From NCBI GenBank assembly GCA_009838915.1, contig VXQT01000002.1, positions 115,644-179,643 of the forward strand: 64,000 bases of DNA. The letters run 5' to 3'. The position numbers and the translations under genes were made by a program. The notes beneath the pieces were generated by a model, which saw only the letters and a list, made by a program, of their open reading frames with translations, searched no databases and was not told where the DNA came from. This DNA is from Chloroflexota bacterium. Lineage in GTDB: Bacteria > Chloroflexota > Dehalococcoidia > Bin125. Within the stretch, counting starts at the first letter, position 1. Every line of letters starts with the position of its first letter. Shown in pieces: positions 21,263 to 31,390 of this stretch.

Positions 21263-21835
21263 ATGACGACCTCACAGCCACCACACATGGGCGACCCGAC
21301 GCCCGTCATCATCTCGCCCGAATCACTGCGCCTGCAGGCGATTGACGACCAGCCACCGACAGTGCCTTACAAGGTCGTGTTGCCCGGTGTGATGCAAGCG
21401 CCCGCCGAGGCCCTAATCTCCGCCGCGCGCAAGTCCTCGCTCTGGCCCATGACGTTCGGCCTTGCCTGCTGTGCAATCGAAATGATCTCCACCTACATGG
21501 CCAATCACGACCTCGACCGCTTTGGTATCGTCCCCTGGCCTTCACCCAGGCAGTCCGACGTGATGATCGTCGCCGGCACGGTGACCAAGAAAATGGCTCC
21601 CGCAGTCAAGCTGCTCTATGAACAGATGCCGCATCCCAAGTGGGTCATTTCCATGGGCGCCTGCGCGACCAACGGCGGCCCCTACACCCAGTATGACCGG
21701 GTCGTGCAGGGCGTCGACAACATCGTGCCGGTCGATGTCTATGTGCCCGGTTGTCCGCCTCGCCCGGAAGCGCTGATCGATGGACTGCTCGCCCTGCAGG
21801 AGAAGATCGTCGAAGAACGCGGGCGAGGTTACTGA
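21263..21835 (+). CDS. nuoB: NADH-quinone oxidoreductase subunit B
   Basis: 190-residue subunit holding cluster N2, the last iron-sulfur centre before quinone. The tandem cysteines are in LACCAIEM, with further ligands in [10 protein letters not shown] and [16 protein letters not shown]. The N-terminus is about 35 residues longer than minimal NuoB and rich in Pro. Confidence 0.96.
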   Translation: MTTSQPPHMGDPTPVIISPESLRLQAIDDQPPTVPYKVVLPGVMQAPAEALISAARKSSLWPMTFGLACCAIEMISTYMANHDLDRFGIVPWPSPRQSDVMIVAGTVTKKMAPAVKLLYEQMPHPKWVISMGACATNGGPYTQYDRVVQGVDNIVPVDVYVPGCPPRPEALIDGLLALQEKIVEERGRGY

Positions 21836-21841
21836 TCAACC

Positions 21842-22846
21842 ATGACCTCCCGACGCACCCCCGTCGCTTCCGAGGAGCCGCCCGGCAACGAGCCGCCGCC
21901 CGGCTCGATCGCCGAGACATACCGCGAGGTCATGCCGCTCGTCGACTTCGACGCCGCCATGACTAAAGGCGATGATGTCGCGCTGACCATCCCGCTGGAA
22001 TCGATTCACGAGGTGCTGGAGCGTGGCCGCGACGACGCGCGACTGCAAATGAACCTGCTACGCAACCAGACCGCCGTCGACTGGGAAGATCGCGGCCTCG
22101 AGATCGTCTACCACCTCTACTCCATCCCCCTGCGCCAGGCCGTCACGATCAAGTCTTGGCTGCCCGCCGAAGGCGCCGTCGTCGAGTCTGTCGCCGACCT
22201 CTATCCGATGGCCGACTGGGCCGAGCGCGAATGCCGCGAGATGTTCGGCATCGAGTTCATCGGTCACCCCGACCCGCGCAACCTGCTGCTCGACGAAGAC
22301 ATTGACATTCATCCGCTGCGCAAGAGCCATCCGCTCGCGCCGATCGAGATGGAACAGGGTGTCGACGTCGAGTTCTTCACGAAGCAGTACCCGCCGCCCG
22401 AACCGGCCGAGGAAGAAGACGCCGCCGACGAGACCGCGGCCGCCGCCGCTCCCGAGCGCAAGCGAGTCGAGGACATGACCGAAGAAGAGCGCGAGCAGCG
22501 CCGCGCCGAGCAGGCCGAGCGCGTCGCCCGCGCCCGCGAGCTTGCCGCCGTCCGCCGTGCCGAGCGCCTGGCCGGCGCGCCGCCCGCAGGCGGCCCGCGG
22601 CCCGAAGGCGCCGCCCCGCCGCCGCCTCCCGCGGCAGCTCCGGCCGCCGCCCCAGCGGCCGCAGAGGTCGCACCGTCCAGCGCTCCGGTTCAGGACGACC
22701 GACCGCCCGCGCCGCCGCCGCCCGAATTGCCGACCATTCCCGACGCCGAAGAAGACCCCGAAGGCCGCGCCGCCGCCCAGGCGGAACGCGTCCGAATCGG
22801 ACGTGAACTCGCCGCCGCCAGGCGCGCGCAGTTGCGCGGCGACTAA
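21842..22846 (+). CDS. nuoC: NADH-quinone oxidoreductase subunit C with long C-terminal extension
   Basis: The first about 180 residues are a normal NuoC: strand HLYSIPLRQAVTIKSWLPA, then ADWAERECREMFGIEFIGHPD and the LRKSHPLAP end. The remaining about 155 residues are an extension of low complexity: an acidic/Ala part, a helical stretch AEQAERVARARELAAVRRAE (about 22505-22569), a Pro/Ala linker, and a second related stretch AAQAERVRIGRELAAARRAQ (about 22772-22831). NuoC fused to NuoD is known elsewhere, but here nuoD is separate and the extension is not similar to it. The ATG at 21842 is 6 bases after the nuoB stop. Confidence 0.93.
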   Translation: MTSRRTPVASEEPPGNEPPPGSIAETYREVMPLVDFDAAMTKGDDVALTIPLESIHEVLERGRDDARLQMNLLRNQTAVDWEDRGLEIVYHLYSIPLRQAVTIKSWLPAEGAVVESVADLYPMADWAERECREMFGIEFIGHPDPRNLLLDEDIDIHPLRKSHPLAPIEMEQGVDVEFFTKQYPPPEPAEEEDAADETAAAAAPERKRVEDMTEEEREQRRAEQAERVARARELAAVRRAERLAGAPPAGGPRPEGAAPPPPPAAAPAAAPAAAEVAPSSAPVQDDRPPAPPPPELPTIPDAEEDPEGRAAAQAERVRIGRELAAARRAQLRGD

Positions 22847-22869
22847 CGGGATACGAAGGAGAAGGCCGC

Positions 22870-24033
22870 GTGGTCCAGCAAACCTTCGAAGGCGAAGTCT
22901 TGACCGAACCCGTCGTCGTCGAGCGCGAGTTCGAGACCGTCGACATGAACATCAACATCGGGCCGCAGCACCCCGCGACCCACGGCGTGTTCCGTATGGT
23001 CCTCACTGTCGACGGCGAAATCGTCAAGGACGCTGTTCCCTACATCGGCTACATGCACCGCGGCGGAGAGAAGCTCTCCGAAAACCTCGATTACCGGGGC
23101 GCGCTCGGCTACCAGGACCGCACCGATTACCTGGCCGCCTTCAATTCCGAGTGGGTCTACGTCAACGCGGTGGAGCGGTTGGCCGGCATCGAAGTGCCCG
23201 AGCGCGCCGAGTACGTACGCCTGATCCTGGCCGAGTTCAATCGCATCCTCTCTCACTTCATGTTCATGGGCGCGTTCGGCACCGATGTCGGTTACTTCGG
23301 CACCGCCTTCACCTGGACCTTCAAGGAGCGCGAACGCATCCAGGACCTGTTCGAGGCTGTTTGCGGCGACCGCATCATGTACAACTACTTCCGCGTCGGC
23401 GGACTCGCATGGGAGCCTCACGAGACCTTTGTCGAGGACTCGCACTGGGTGCTCGACCAGGTCGAAGTCGGCATCACCGATGTCGACGAGCTGATGACCA
23501 ATAACGAAGTCTTCGTCGCCCGCTGTCGCGACATCGGCGCGATGACCGCGGACGAGGCGATTGCCTTCGGCGTCACCGGCCCCATGCTGCGCGCCTCCGG
23601 CGTGCCCTTCGACTTGCGCGTCGACGAGCCGTACTCGATCTACGACCGCTTCCACTGGGAGATCCCCGTGGGCGAGCGCGGCGATGTCTACGACCGCTAC
23701 CTCGTGCGCCTGGAAGAGATGCGCCAGTCCGTCACCATTCTCCGCCAGGCGCTCGATCAGATGCCCACCTCGGGGCCGATCGAGCCCGAACGCATGCCCG
23801 CCCGTCTGCGGCCCGAACCCGGCGAAATCTACATGCGCCAGGAGAATCCGCGCGGCGAGTACGGCATCTACATGGTCTCCGACGGCACCGACAAGCCCTG
23901 GCGCGTGAAGATGCGCTCGCCATGCTTCCACAACCTCTCTTCGCTCAGACCGCAAGTGCTCAACACCTATCTCGCTGATGCCGTCGTCGCGCTCGGTTCG
24001 ATCGACATCGTGCTCTGCGAGGTTGACCGCTAA
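22870..24033 (+). CDS. nuoD: NADH-quinone oxidoreductase subunit D
   Basis: 387-residue quinone-site subunit related to the large subunit of hydrogenases. NINIGPQHPATHGVFR carries the quinone-contacting His; HRGGEKLSENLDYR, YNYFRVGG and the C-terminal SLRPQVLNTYLAD block are family typical. Starts with GTG, preceded by GGAGAAGG. Ends with VLCEVDR. The next gene is nuoH after a 158-base gap holding repeats; nuoE, F and G, which often follow, are not there. Confidence 0.97.
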   Translation: MVQQTFEGEVLTEPVVVEREFETVDMNINIGPQHPATHGVFRMVLTVDGEIVKDAVPYIGYMHRGGEKLSENLDYRGALGYQDRTDYLAAFNSEWVYVNAVERLAGIEVPERAEYVRLILAEFNRILSHFMFMGAFGTDVGYFGTAFTWTFKERERIQDLFEAVCGDRIMYNYFRVGGLAWEPHETFVEDSHWVLDQVEVGITDVDELMTNNEVFVARCRDIGAMTADEAIAFGVTGPMLRASGVPFDLRVDEPYSIYDRFHWEIPVGERGDVYDRYLVRLEEMRQSVTILRQALDQMPTSGPIEPERMPARLRPEPGEIYMRQENPRGEYGIYMVSDGTDKPWRVKMRSPCFHNLSSLRPQVLNTYLADAVVALGSIDIVLCEVDR

Positions 24034-24045
24034 TGCCACCATTTC

Positions 24046-24090
24046 CGTCATTCCCGCCTCCACCTCCGTCATTCCCACGGAGGCGGGAAT
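24046..24090 (+). repeat. Partial tandem copies of palindromic repeat (family 2)
   Basis: CCGTCATTCCCGCCTCCA (24045-24062) is a half copy and is followed by a second copy with imperfect stem ATTCCCAC / GCGGGAAT (24071-24090, one mismatch). Fills part of the 158-base nuoD-nuoH gap, in which no gene can be seen. Confidence 0.7.
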
Positions 24091-24191
24091 CTCGATTTCT
24101 AGGCACAGGCGGCCGTCCCGACAGGATGGGCGTAAGCCGGATCACGTGTAACCTGCGTGAGTTGCCGCAACTGCGGGTGGGGATGCGCTAA

Positions 24192-25400
<1,209 letters not shown>

Positions 25401-25433
25401 CGAAGCAGATCGAAGAGGAAGAGGAGCAACCGC

Positions 25434-25952
25434 GTGGAGGAAGGCGTCACCGCGACTCAGGTGGTGTTCTGGATCCTGGCCGTGGTCATGCTGATCTCCG
25501 CGATTGGTGTGGTCACTGCGGGCAACATCGTCTACGCCGCGCTCTTCTTCATCGCCTCGCTGGCAGGCGTCGCCGGCATCTACCTGATCCTCACGGTCGA
25601 GTTCATCGCCCTCGTCCAACTCCTGATCTACGGCTCCGCGGTCGTCATCCTGATCCTCTTCGCGCTGATGCTTACCCGCGCCCGCGAGCGCCCGCAGGCG
25701 CTCTTCGGTCGCTCCCGACCGCTCGGCATCGCGGCCGCGCTCGGCCTGCTCGCTGCACTGATCGGCGGCATCGTCGCGACGACCTGGACCACACCGGAGT
25801 CCTCAACGGCCTTCGAGCCTGTCGGCCTGCAAGCCATCGGCGACGCCATCTTCACCCTCTGGATCGTCCCCTTCATCATCGTCGGCGTGCTGCTCTCGAT
25901 AGCCCTCGACGGTGCAATCATGCTCGCCTCACCTGACGAGGACGACAACTGA
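25434..25952 (+). CDS. nuoJ: NADH-quinone oxidoreductase subunit J
   Basis: 172 residues, five predicted membrane helices. Family block VYAALFFIASLAGVAGIYLIL and VEFIALVQLLIYGSAVVILI with the conserved acidic residue of helix 3. GTG start. Stop overlaps the nuoK start (TGATG). Confidence 0.94.
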   Translation: MEEGVTATQVVFWILAVVMLISAIGVVTAGNIVYAALFFIASLAGVAGIYLILTVEFIALVQLLIYGSAVVILILFALMLTRARERPQALFGRSRPLGIAAALGLLAALIGGIVATTWTTPESSTAFEPVGLQAIGDAIFTLWIVPFIIVGVLLSIALDGAIMLASPDEDDN

Positions 25953-26266
25953 TGCCGCCACTCGAGCACATCCTCGTCGTCAACGCGGTGCTCTTCGCCA
26001 TCGGCGCCATGGGCGTGCTCACACGCCGGAACGCGGTGTTGATCCTGCTCTCGGTCGAGCTGATGCTCAACGCAGTGTCGCTCAACATGGTGGCCTTTGC
26101 CGTCTACGGTCATGTCGACTTCGGCAACATCACCGGCATCGTCTTCGCTTTCTTCATCATCGTGATCGCGGCCGCAGAGGTCGCGCTCGCGCTGGGCATC
26201 GTCGTGCGGACCTTCCGCAACCGGGCCACCGCCAACGTCGACGAAGTGAATCTCCTCAAGTGGTAA
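25952..26266 (+). CDS. nuoK: NADH-quinone oxidoreductase subunit K
   Basis: 104 residues, three membrane helices. Contains the two conserved Glu of the proton path, in LSVELMLNAVSLN and AAAEVALALGIV. Start overlaps the nuoJ stop by one base. Confidence 0.96.
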   Translation: MPPLEHILVVNAVLFAIGAMGVLTRRNAVLILLSVELMLNAVSLNMVAFAVYGHVDFGNITGIVFAFFIIVIAAAEVALALGIVVRTFRNRATANVDEVNLLKW

Positions 26267-26282
26267 GCGGGAGCGTGCGCTG

Positions 26283-28217
26283 ATGATCTGGGCTGACCAC
26301 GCATGGATATTGCCGGCGATCCCGGCCATCTCCTTCGTTGTCCTGTTCCTCTTCGGGCGCAAGTTGCCGCGCGGCGGCGACTTTATCTCGGTCGGCGCGG
26401 CGCTGGCCGTGTTCGTGCTCTTTTTCTTCGTGCTCGAGTCGCACCTCGACTGGCTGGGCGCCGGTCTCGGCGGAATACGCAACGTCGGCACCGATTGGAT
26501 CAACTTCGACAGCTTCGTCGTGCGGCTTGGATTTACCGTCGACTCGATCGCGATGGTGATGGTCTTCGTCGTGGCGACCGTGGCATTGATGGTCAACATC
26601 TATTCGACCAACTATCTACGTCACCACGGACGTCCCGAGCCGCGTTACTGGTGGTACTTCGCCGTGCTCTCGCTGTTTGTGGCGATGATGCTGACCCTGG
26701 TTCTGGCCGACAACCTGTTGCTCATGTTCGTCGCCTGGGAAGGCGTGGGTCTCTGCTCCTTCCTGTTGATCGGCTTCTACTACGAGCGTCGCTCGGCGGT
26801 CGAAGCGGCCAAGAAGGCGTTCGTCACCACGCGACTCGGCGATGTCGGCCTGTTCATCGGCATCATCCTTTTCTGGCGTGCGACCGGGTCGTTCCAGATC
26901 TCCGACATCATCGCCGCCGCCGAGGCGGGCAGAGTCAACGACTTGCCCCAGGTCATGGGCGACGGCTACCTCACGCTCTCGACACTGATGCTCTTCCTGG
27001 GCGCGGCCGGCAAGTCGGCCCAGGTGCCGTTCCACGTCTGGCTGCCCGACGCGATGGAAGGCCCGACGCCGGTCTCCGCGCTGATTCACGCCGCCACCAT
27101 GGTCGTAGCCGGCGTCTACCTGGTCGCACGCCTGCTGCCGGTCTTCGAGGTCACGCCGGGCGCATCCAACGTCGTGCTCGGCGTCGGCCTGACCACTGCG
27201 CTTCTTGCCGGCATGATGGCCCTCGCTCAGAACGACATCAAGCGAGTGCTCGCCTACTCCACTGTGTCTCAACTTGGATTCATGTTCGTCGCCCTGGGGG
27301 TCGGCGCCGTTGGCATTGCCATGTTCCATCTGCTCACCCATGCGTTCTTCAAAGCGTGCCTCTTCCTGGGCTCCGGCTCCGTGATCCACATGACCGAGGA
27401 GCAGGACGCGCGCAAGCTTGGCGGCCTCTGGTGGCGCATGCCGGTCACTGCCTCGACCTTCATCGTCTCCTCAGTCGCGCTGGCTGGCATCCCGCCGCTC
27501 TCCGGGTTCTTCTCCAAGGATGAGATCTTCCTCGCCACGATTGGCGGCGCGAACACCGCAATCGCCATCCTGCTCGGCGTGGCCGCCTTCCTCTCCGCCC
27601 TCTACATGGCGCGGCTCGTGATCATTACCTTCTTCGGTCCGCCCAAGGATCTTGCTGTGATCCGCCGTGCCCGCGAGGCTGCTCCGACCATCCTGATCCC
27701 GCTTGTCTTCCTCACCGTGCTCACTTTCCTCGTCGGTTTCGTCGCCTTCGACCAGGTCGGCGACGCGCTCGGCTTCCCCGGCGGCATCAACAGCTACATC
27801 TATTTCCCCGAGCCCGAGAGCTTCCACTTCTCCAACTCGATCGCCGCCGTCACCGGCACGGTCTCGCTGCTGGGCTTCCTCACCGCCTGGTGGTTCTTCT
27901 GGGGCAAGAACTCGGAGCGCGCCAAGGCCGTGCGCGAGTTCCAACCCCGGCTCGCCGCTGTCGTCGAGAACAAGTTCTACTTCGACGAGGCCTACCAATG
28001 GGGCATCGACCGCGCCATGCTGCCGTTGGCCCGGGTCGTCGCCTGGTTCGACCGCATGATCGTCAACGACACCGGTATCAACGCCCCGGCCGACGCTACG
28101 CGCTACGCCGCCTACTGGCTGCGCTACCACGTCACCGGACGGATTCCCGACTACGCGCTGCTGATGGTCGTCGGCGTCGCCCTCGCGGGCGGCCTCGCCT
28201 TCCTGCTGCGCGGATAG
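26283..28217 (+). CDS. nuoL: NADH-quinone oxidoreductase subunit L
   Basis: 644-residue antiporter-like proton-pumping subunit. Block SVAMM-type helices include FVAWEGVGLCSFLLIGF (conserved Glu of helix 5), GKSAQVPFHVWLPDAMEGPTP, HAATMVVAGVYLV with the broken-helix Lys/His, and a C-terminal lateral helix region. About 14-16 membrane segments. ATG in a TGATG context 14 bases after nuoK. Confidence 0.97.
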   Translation: MIWADHAWILPAIPAISFVVLFLFGRKLPRGGDFISVGAALAVFVLFFFVLESHLDWLGAGLGGIRNVGTDWINFDSFVVRLGFTVDSIAMVMVFVVATVALMVNIYSTNYLRHHGRPEPRYWWYFAVLSLFVAMMLTLVLADNLLLMFVAWEGVGLCSFLLIGFYYERRSAVEAAKKAFVTTRLGDVGLFIGIILFWRATGSFQISDIIAAAEAGRVNDLPQVMGDGYLTLSTLMLFLGAAGKSAQVPFHVWLPDAMEGPTPVSALIHAATMVVAGVYLVARLLPVFEVTPGASNVVLGVGLTTALLAGMMALAQNDIKRVLAYSTVSQLGFMFVALGVGAVGIAMFHLLTHAFFKACLFLGSGSVIHMTEEQDARKLGGLWWRMPVTASTFIVSSVALAGIPPLSGFFSKDEIFLATIGGANTAIAILLGVAAFLSALYMARLVIITFFGPPKDLAVIRRAREAAPTILIPLVFLTVLTFLVGFVAFDQVGDALGFPGGINSYIYFPEPESFHFSNSIAAVTGTVSLLGFLTAWWFFWGKNSERAKAVREFQPRLAAVVENKFYFDEAYQWGIDRAMLPLARVVAWFDRMIVNDTGINAPADATRYAAYWLRYHVTGRIPDYALLMVVGVALAGGLAFLLRG

Positions 28218-28248
28218 CGAGCGAAACAGAAAGAGAGAGGCGCACAGC

Positions 28249-29769
28249 GTGGACGCAGGCGAAGCACTCCTCCTGCTCTTGCTGATCCCCGGCGCAGCGA
28301 TGCTGCTCACGATCCTCGTGCCCTCGCGGCACGCGAATGTCGTGCGCTGGATCGCCCTGGTCGCGACCACCGCCACGCTGATCGACTCAATCTGGATCTT
28401 CGCCGTCTACGACTTCGCCGAAGGCGGCTACCAGTTCAACCTCCAGTACCCGTGGATCGAGAACATCGGCTTCCTCGGCGAGAACGGCATCTCCCTGCAT
28501 CTCGCCGTCGACGGCATTGCAGCGCCGATGGTCCTGCTCAACGGTCTGGTCGGCTTCGCCGGCGTGCTCGTCTCCTGGAAGATCACGCACCGCGTCAAGG
28601 ACTTCTTCATCCTCTTCATGGCACTCTTTACCGGCGTCTACGGCGTCTACATCGGCCAGGACCTGTTCTTCTGGTTCTTCGCCTACGAGCTCGCCGTGCT
28701 GCCGATGTACCTGCTGATCGTGATCTGGGGCTCGACCAACAAAGAGTACGGCGCGATGAAGCTGACCATGGTCCTGGTCGGCGGCTCGGTGCTCATCTTC
28801 GTCGGCATCTTTGCCGTCTTCGCCGAGGCCGGCGCCGGTACCTTCGACATGGCCGTGCTGCGCGATATCGAGTTCGACCGCGGCTTCGCTAACACCTTCT
28901 TCCCCTTCTTCATGATCGGTTGCGGAGTCCTGGCCGGCCTCTTCCCCTTCCACACCTGGTCGCCCGACGGCCACGTGGCCGCGCCGACCGCCGTCTCGAT
29001 GCTTCACGCCGGCGTGCTGATGAAGCTGGGCGCGTTCGGCATCATCCGCCTGGGCATGGAAATCCTGCCCGCCGGCACCGACTTCTGGATGCCCGTCCTG
29101 CTCGTGCTCGGCGGCGTCGCCGCCGTCTACGGCGCGATCTCGGCGATCCACCAGACCGACCTCAAGTTCGTGATCGGCTATTCCTCCGTGTCCCATATGG
29201 GCTTCGTCCTGATGGGCCTGGGCACGATGAACAACATCGGCGTCAACGGCGCGGTCCTGCAGATGTTCTCGCACGGCGTCATGACCGCCCTCTTCTTCGC
29301 CATGGTCGGCGGACTCTATGACCAGGCCCACACCAGGGACATCCGCGTCTTTGGCGGGCTGGTGCGCAAGATGCCGCTGTTCGTGATCTTCTTCGGTATC
29401 GCCGGCCTCACCTCGCTCGGCTTACCCGGACTCTCGGGATTCGTGGCTGAGTTCCACATCTTTGTCGGAACCATCGACACGTTCCCGCTCTTCGCCGCGC
29501 TGGGCATCCTTTCCGCCGCGCTGACCGCGATCTATGTGCTCCGACTCATGGGCCGCGCCGCGCTCGGACCCTTCAATCCGCGCTGGGAGAACCTCAAGGA
29601 GCTCTCGCGCTGGGAGATCGCCGCTGCCATCGTGCTTATCGCGCCGATCATCGCAATGGGCGTCTGGCCCGACCCGTTCATTGACCGCATCGCGCCAACC
29701 GTGGCGGAACTGCCCAAGATTGATCAGATCGGCGGCCTGTTCACGCTCAGCTCGCTGACCGGACGGTGA
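28249..29769 (+). CDS. nuoM: NADH-quinone oxidoreductase subunit M
   Basis: 506-residue antiporter-like subunit. Shows FFAYELAVLPMYLLIVIWG (conserved Glu of helix 5), GLFPFHTWSPDGHVAAPTAV, HAGVLMKLGAFGIIRL and GYSSVSHMGFVLMGLG. GTG start preceded by AAAGAGAGAGG. Its TGA overlaps the nuoN start by 3-4 bases. Confidence 0.97.
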   Translation: MDAGEALLLLLLIPGAAMLLTILVPSRHANVVRWIALVATTATLIDSIWIFAVYDFAEGGYQFNLQYPWIENIGFLGENGISLHLAVDGIAAPMVLLNGLVGFAGVLVSWKITHRVKDFFILFMALFTGVYGVYIGQDLFFWFFAYELAVLPMYLLIVIWGSTNKEYGAMKLTMVLVGGSVLIFVGIFAVFAEAGAGTFDMAVLRDIEFDRGFANTFFPFFMIGCGVLAGLFPFHTWSPDGHVAAPTAVSMLHAGVLMKLGAFGIIRLGMEILPAGTDFWMPVLLVLGGVAAVYGAISAIHQTDLKFVIGYSSVSHMGFVLMGLGTMNNIGVNGAVLQMFSHGVMTALFFAMVGGLYDQAHTRDIRVFGGLVRKMPLFVIFFGIAGLTSLGLPGLSGFVAEFHIFVGTIDTFPLFAALGILSAALTAIYVLRLMGRAALGPFNPRWENLKELSRWEIAAAIVLIAPIIAMGVWPDPFIDRIAPTVAELPKIDQIGGLFTLSSLTGR

Positions 29770-31331
29770 CACTGATGGACCTCGAGTATCAGCTGATCAT
29801 CCCCGAGTTCGTCATGGCCGGCCTGGCCGTGGTGATCATTGCCGCTGCATTGGCCTTCCGCAATGTCGACCAGAAGTGGTTCGGTTACGCCACTGCCGCG
29901 GCGCTGGCCGTAATCGCAGTCGTCACCGCGGTCGCGTACTGGGACACCAGCGACGACTTTGGTGGAGTACTCGCAGTCGATCACTTCACCGTGCTCTTCC
30001 GGGTCTTCTTCCTCGGCATCGCCTTCTTCACCGTGATCGCCGCAGTCCAGTTCGCCGGTGACCGGCTCAAGAATCACGCCGAGTTCTACGGGCTGATCAT
30101 CTTCGCCACGCTTGGCATGATGCTGCTCGCGGCCTCGCGCGAGCTGCTCACGGCCTACCTCTCGCTTGAGTTGCTCTCGTTCAGCTTCTACATCCTCGTC
30201 GGTTTCAACAAGCTCAACCCGTTCTCCAACGAGGGCTCGCTCAAGTACATGCTGCTCGGCGCGTTCTCGTCGGCGCTGATGCTCTACGGCATCTCGCTGA
30301 TCTACGGCGTCACCGGCAGCACGACCTACTCCGCCATCGGCCCCGATGTCGTCGAGGGCACGCGCAGCATCGCCGGCCAGCTCGCCTCGTTCGCGGGGGG
30401 CAGCGGCGGCGTCGATCCCGACGGGGCGCGGCCCGGACTGTTGATCGGACTCGTGCTGATCACGGCCGGCCTCGGCTTCAAGGTGTCGGCCGTGCCCTTC
30501 CACCAGTGGACGCCCGACGCTTACCAGGGCGCGCCGCTGCCGATCACCGCCTTCCTCAGCGCCGGCGGCAAGGCCGCCGCCTTCGCCTTCTTCCTGCGAC
30601 TCTTCTCCGAGGCATTCCTGCCGGCCGCCGCCGAGTGGGTCTGGTTCGTCGGCATCCTCGCCGCTGTGACCATGATTGTCGGCAACCTGATGGCGCTGCA
30701 GCAAACCAACTTCAAGCGGTTGATGGCTTACTCGTCGATCTCCCAGGTGGGTTATCTGTTGGTAGGTATCGTCGCGCTTGACGCGGCCAACATCACGCAA
30801 TCTCAGGACGCCGCCTCGGCCCTTGTCTTACATCTCATCGGTTATGTCACGACGAACATCGCGGTCTTTGCAGCGATCATCGCCTTCTACAACCGCACCG
30901 GTCGAGACGACATCGTAGACCTGCGCGGACTGGCCGAGCGCCAACCGTTCCTCGCGTTTGCGATCGCCGCTGCGCTGTTTTCGTTAGCCGGCATGCCGTT
31001 GTTTGCCGGCTTCGCGACCAAGTTCATCATCTTCCAGGCGGCCTTCAATAACGGCTTCCTCTGGCTCGGCGCGATCGGTGTGACGGCATCGTTCGTCTCG
31101 CTCTACTACTACCTGATGGTGATCAAGCAGATGTACCTGTACGAGCCGGAGGGATCCGACCGCGCCCGCTTCCACGTCTCGCGGCCGCTGGCCGGCGCGT
31201 TGGTCGTGCTGGTCGCCGGCGTCTTGTTCATCGGCCTCTACCCGACGCCCCTGTTCGACGTGATTCACAGCTCAACCGAGGGACTCTTCGAACAGGCCGC
31301 GGCCCTCTCGGCATCCGTCGTGGGCAACTAG
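29766..31331 (+). CDS. nuoN: NADH-quinone oxidoreductase subunit N
   Basis: 521-residue antiporter-like subunit. Shows YLSLELLSFSFYILVGF, GFKVSAVPFHQWTPDAYQGAP, FLSAGGKAAAFAFFLRL and LMAYSSISQVGYLLVG. GTG at 29766 overlaps the nuoM stop (GTGA); ATG at 29775 is a second in-frame option. Last gene of the nuo run; 59 bases later a methyltransferase gene starts on the same strand. Confidence 0.97.
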   Translation: MTLMDLEYQLIIPEFVMAGLAVVIIAAALAFRNVDQKWFGYATAAALAVIAVVTAVAYWDTSDDFGGVLAVDHFTVLFRVFFLGIAFFTVIAAVQFAGDRLKNHAEFYGLIIFATLGMMLLAASRELLTAYLSLELLSFSFYILVGFNKLNPFSNEGSLKYMLLGAFSSALMLYGISLIYGVTGSTTYSAIGPDVVEGTRSIAGQLASFAGGSGGVDPDGARPGLLIGLVLITAGLGFKVSAVPFHQWTPDAYQGAPLPITAFLSAGGKAAAFAFFLRLFSEAFLPAAAEWVWFVGILAAVTMIVGNLMALQQTNFKRLMAYSSISQVGYLLVGIVALDAANITQSQDAASALVLHLIGYVTTNIAVFAAIIAFYNRTGRDDIVDLRGLAERQPFLAFAIAAALFSLAGMPLFAGFATKFIIFQAAFNNGFLWLGAIGVTASFVSLYYYLMVIKQMYLYEPEGSDRARFHVSRPLAGALVVLVAGVLFIGLYPTPLFDVIHSSTEGLFEQAAALSASVVGN

Positions 31332-31390
31332 CCCGAACGCACTTACGTCTAACCTGATTCGCACAGTTCACAACGCGCGGAACGTGCTCC

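Noticed and set aside
25401..25433. A hidden nuoI between nuoH and nuoJ
   Set aside because: The 33-base gap cannot hold it, and no Cys-rich ferredoxin frame occurs nearby on either strand.
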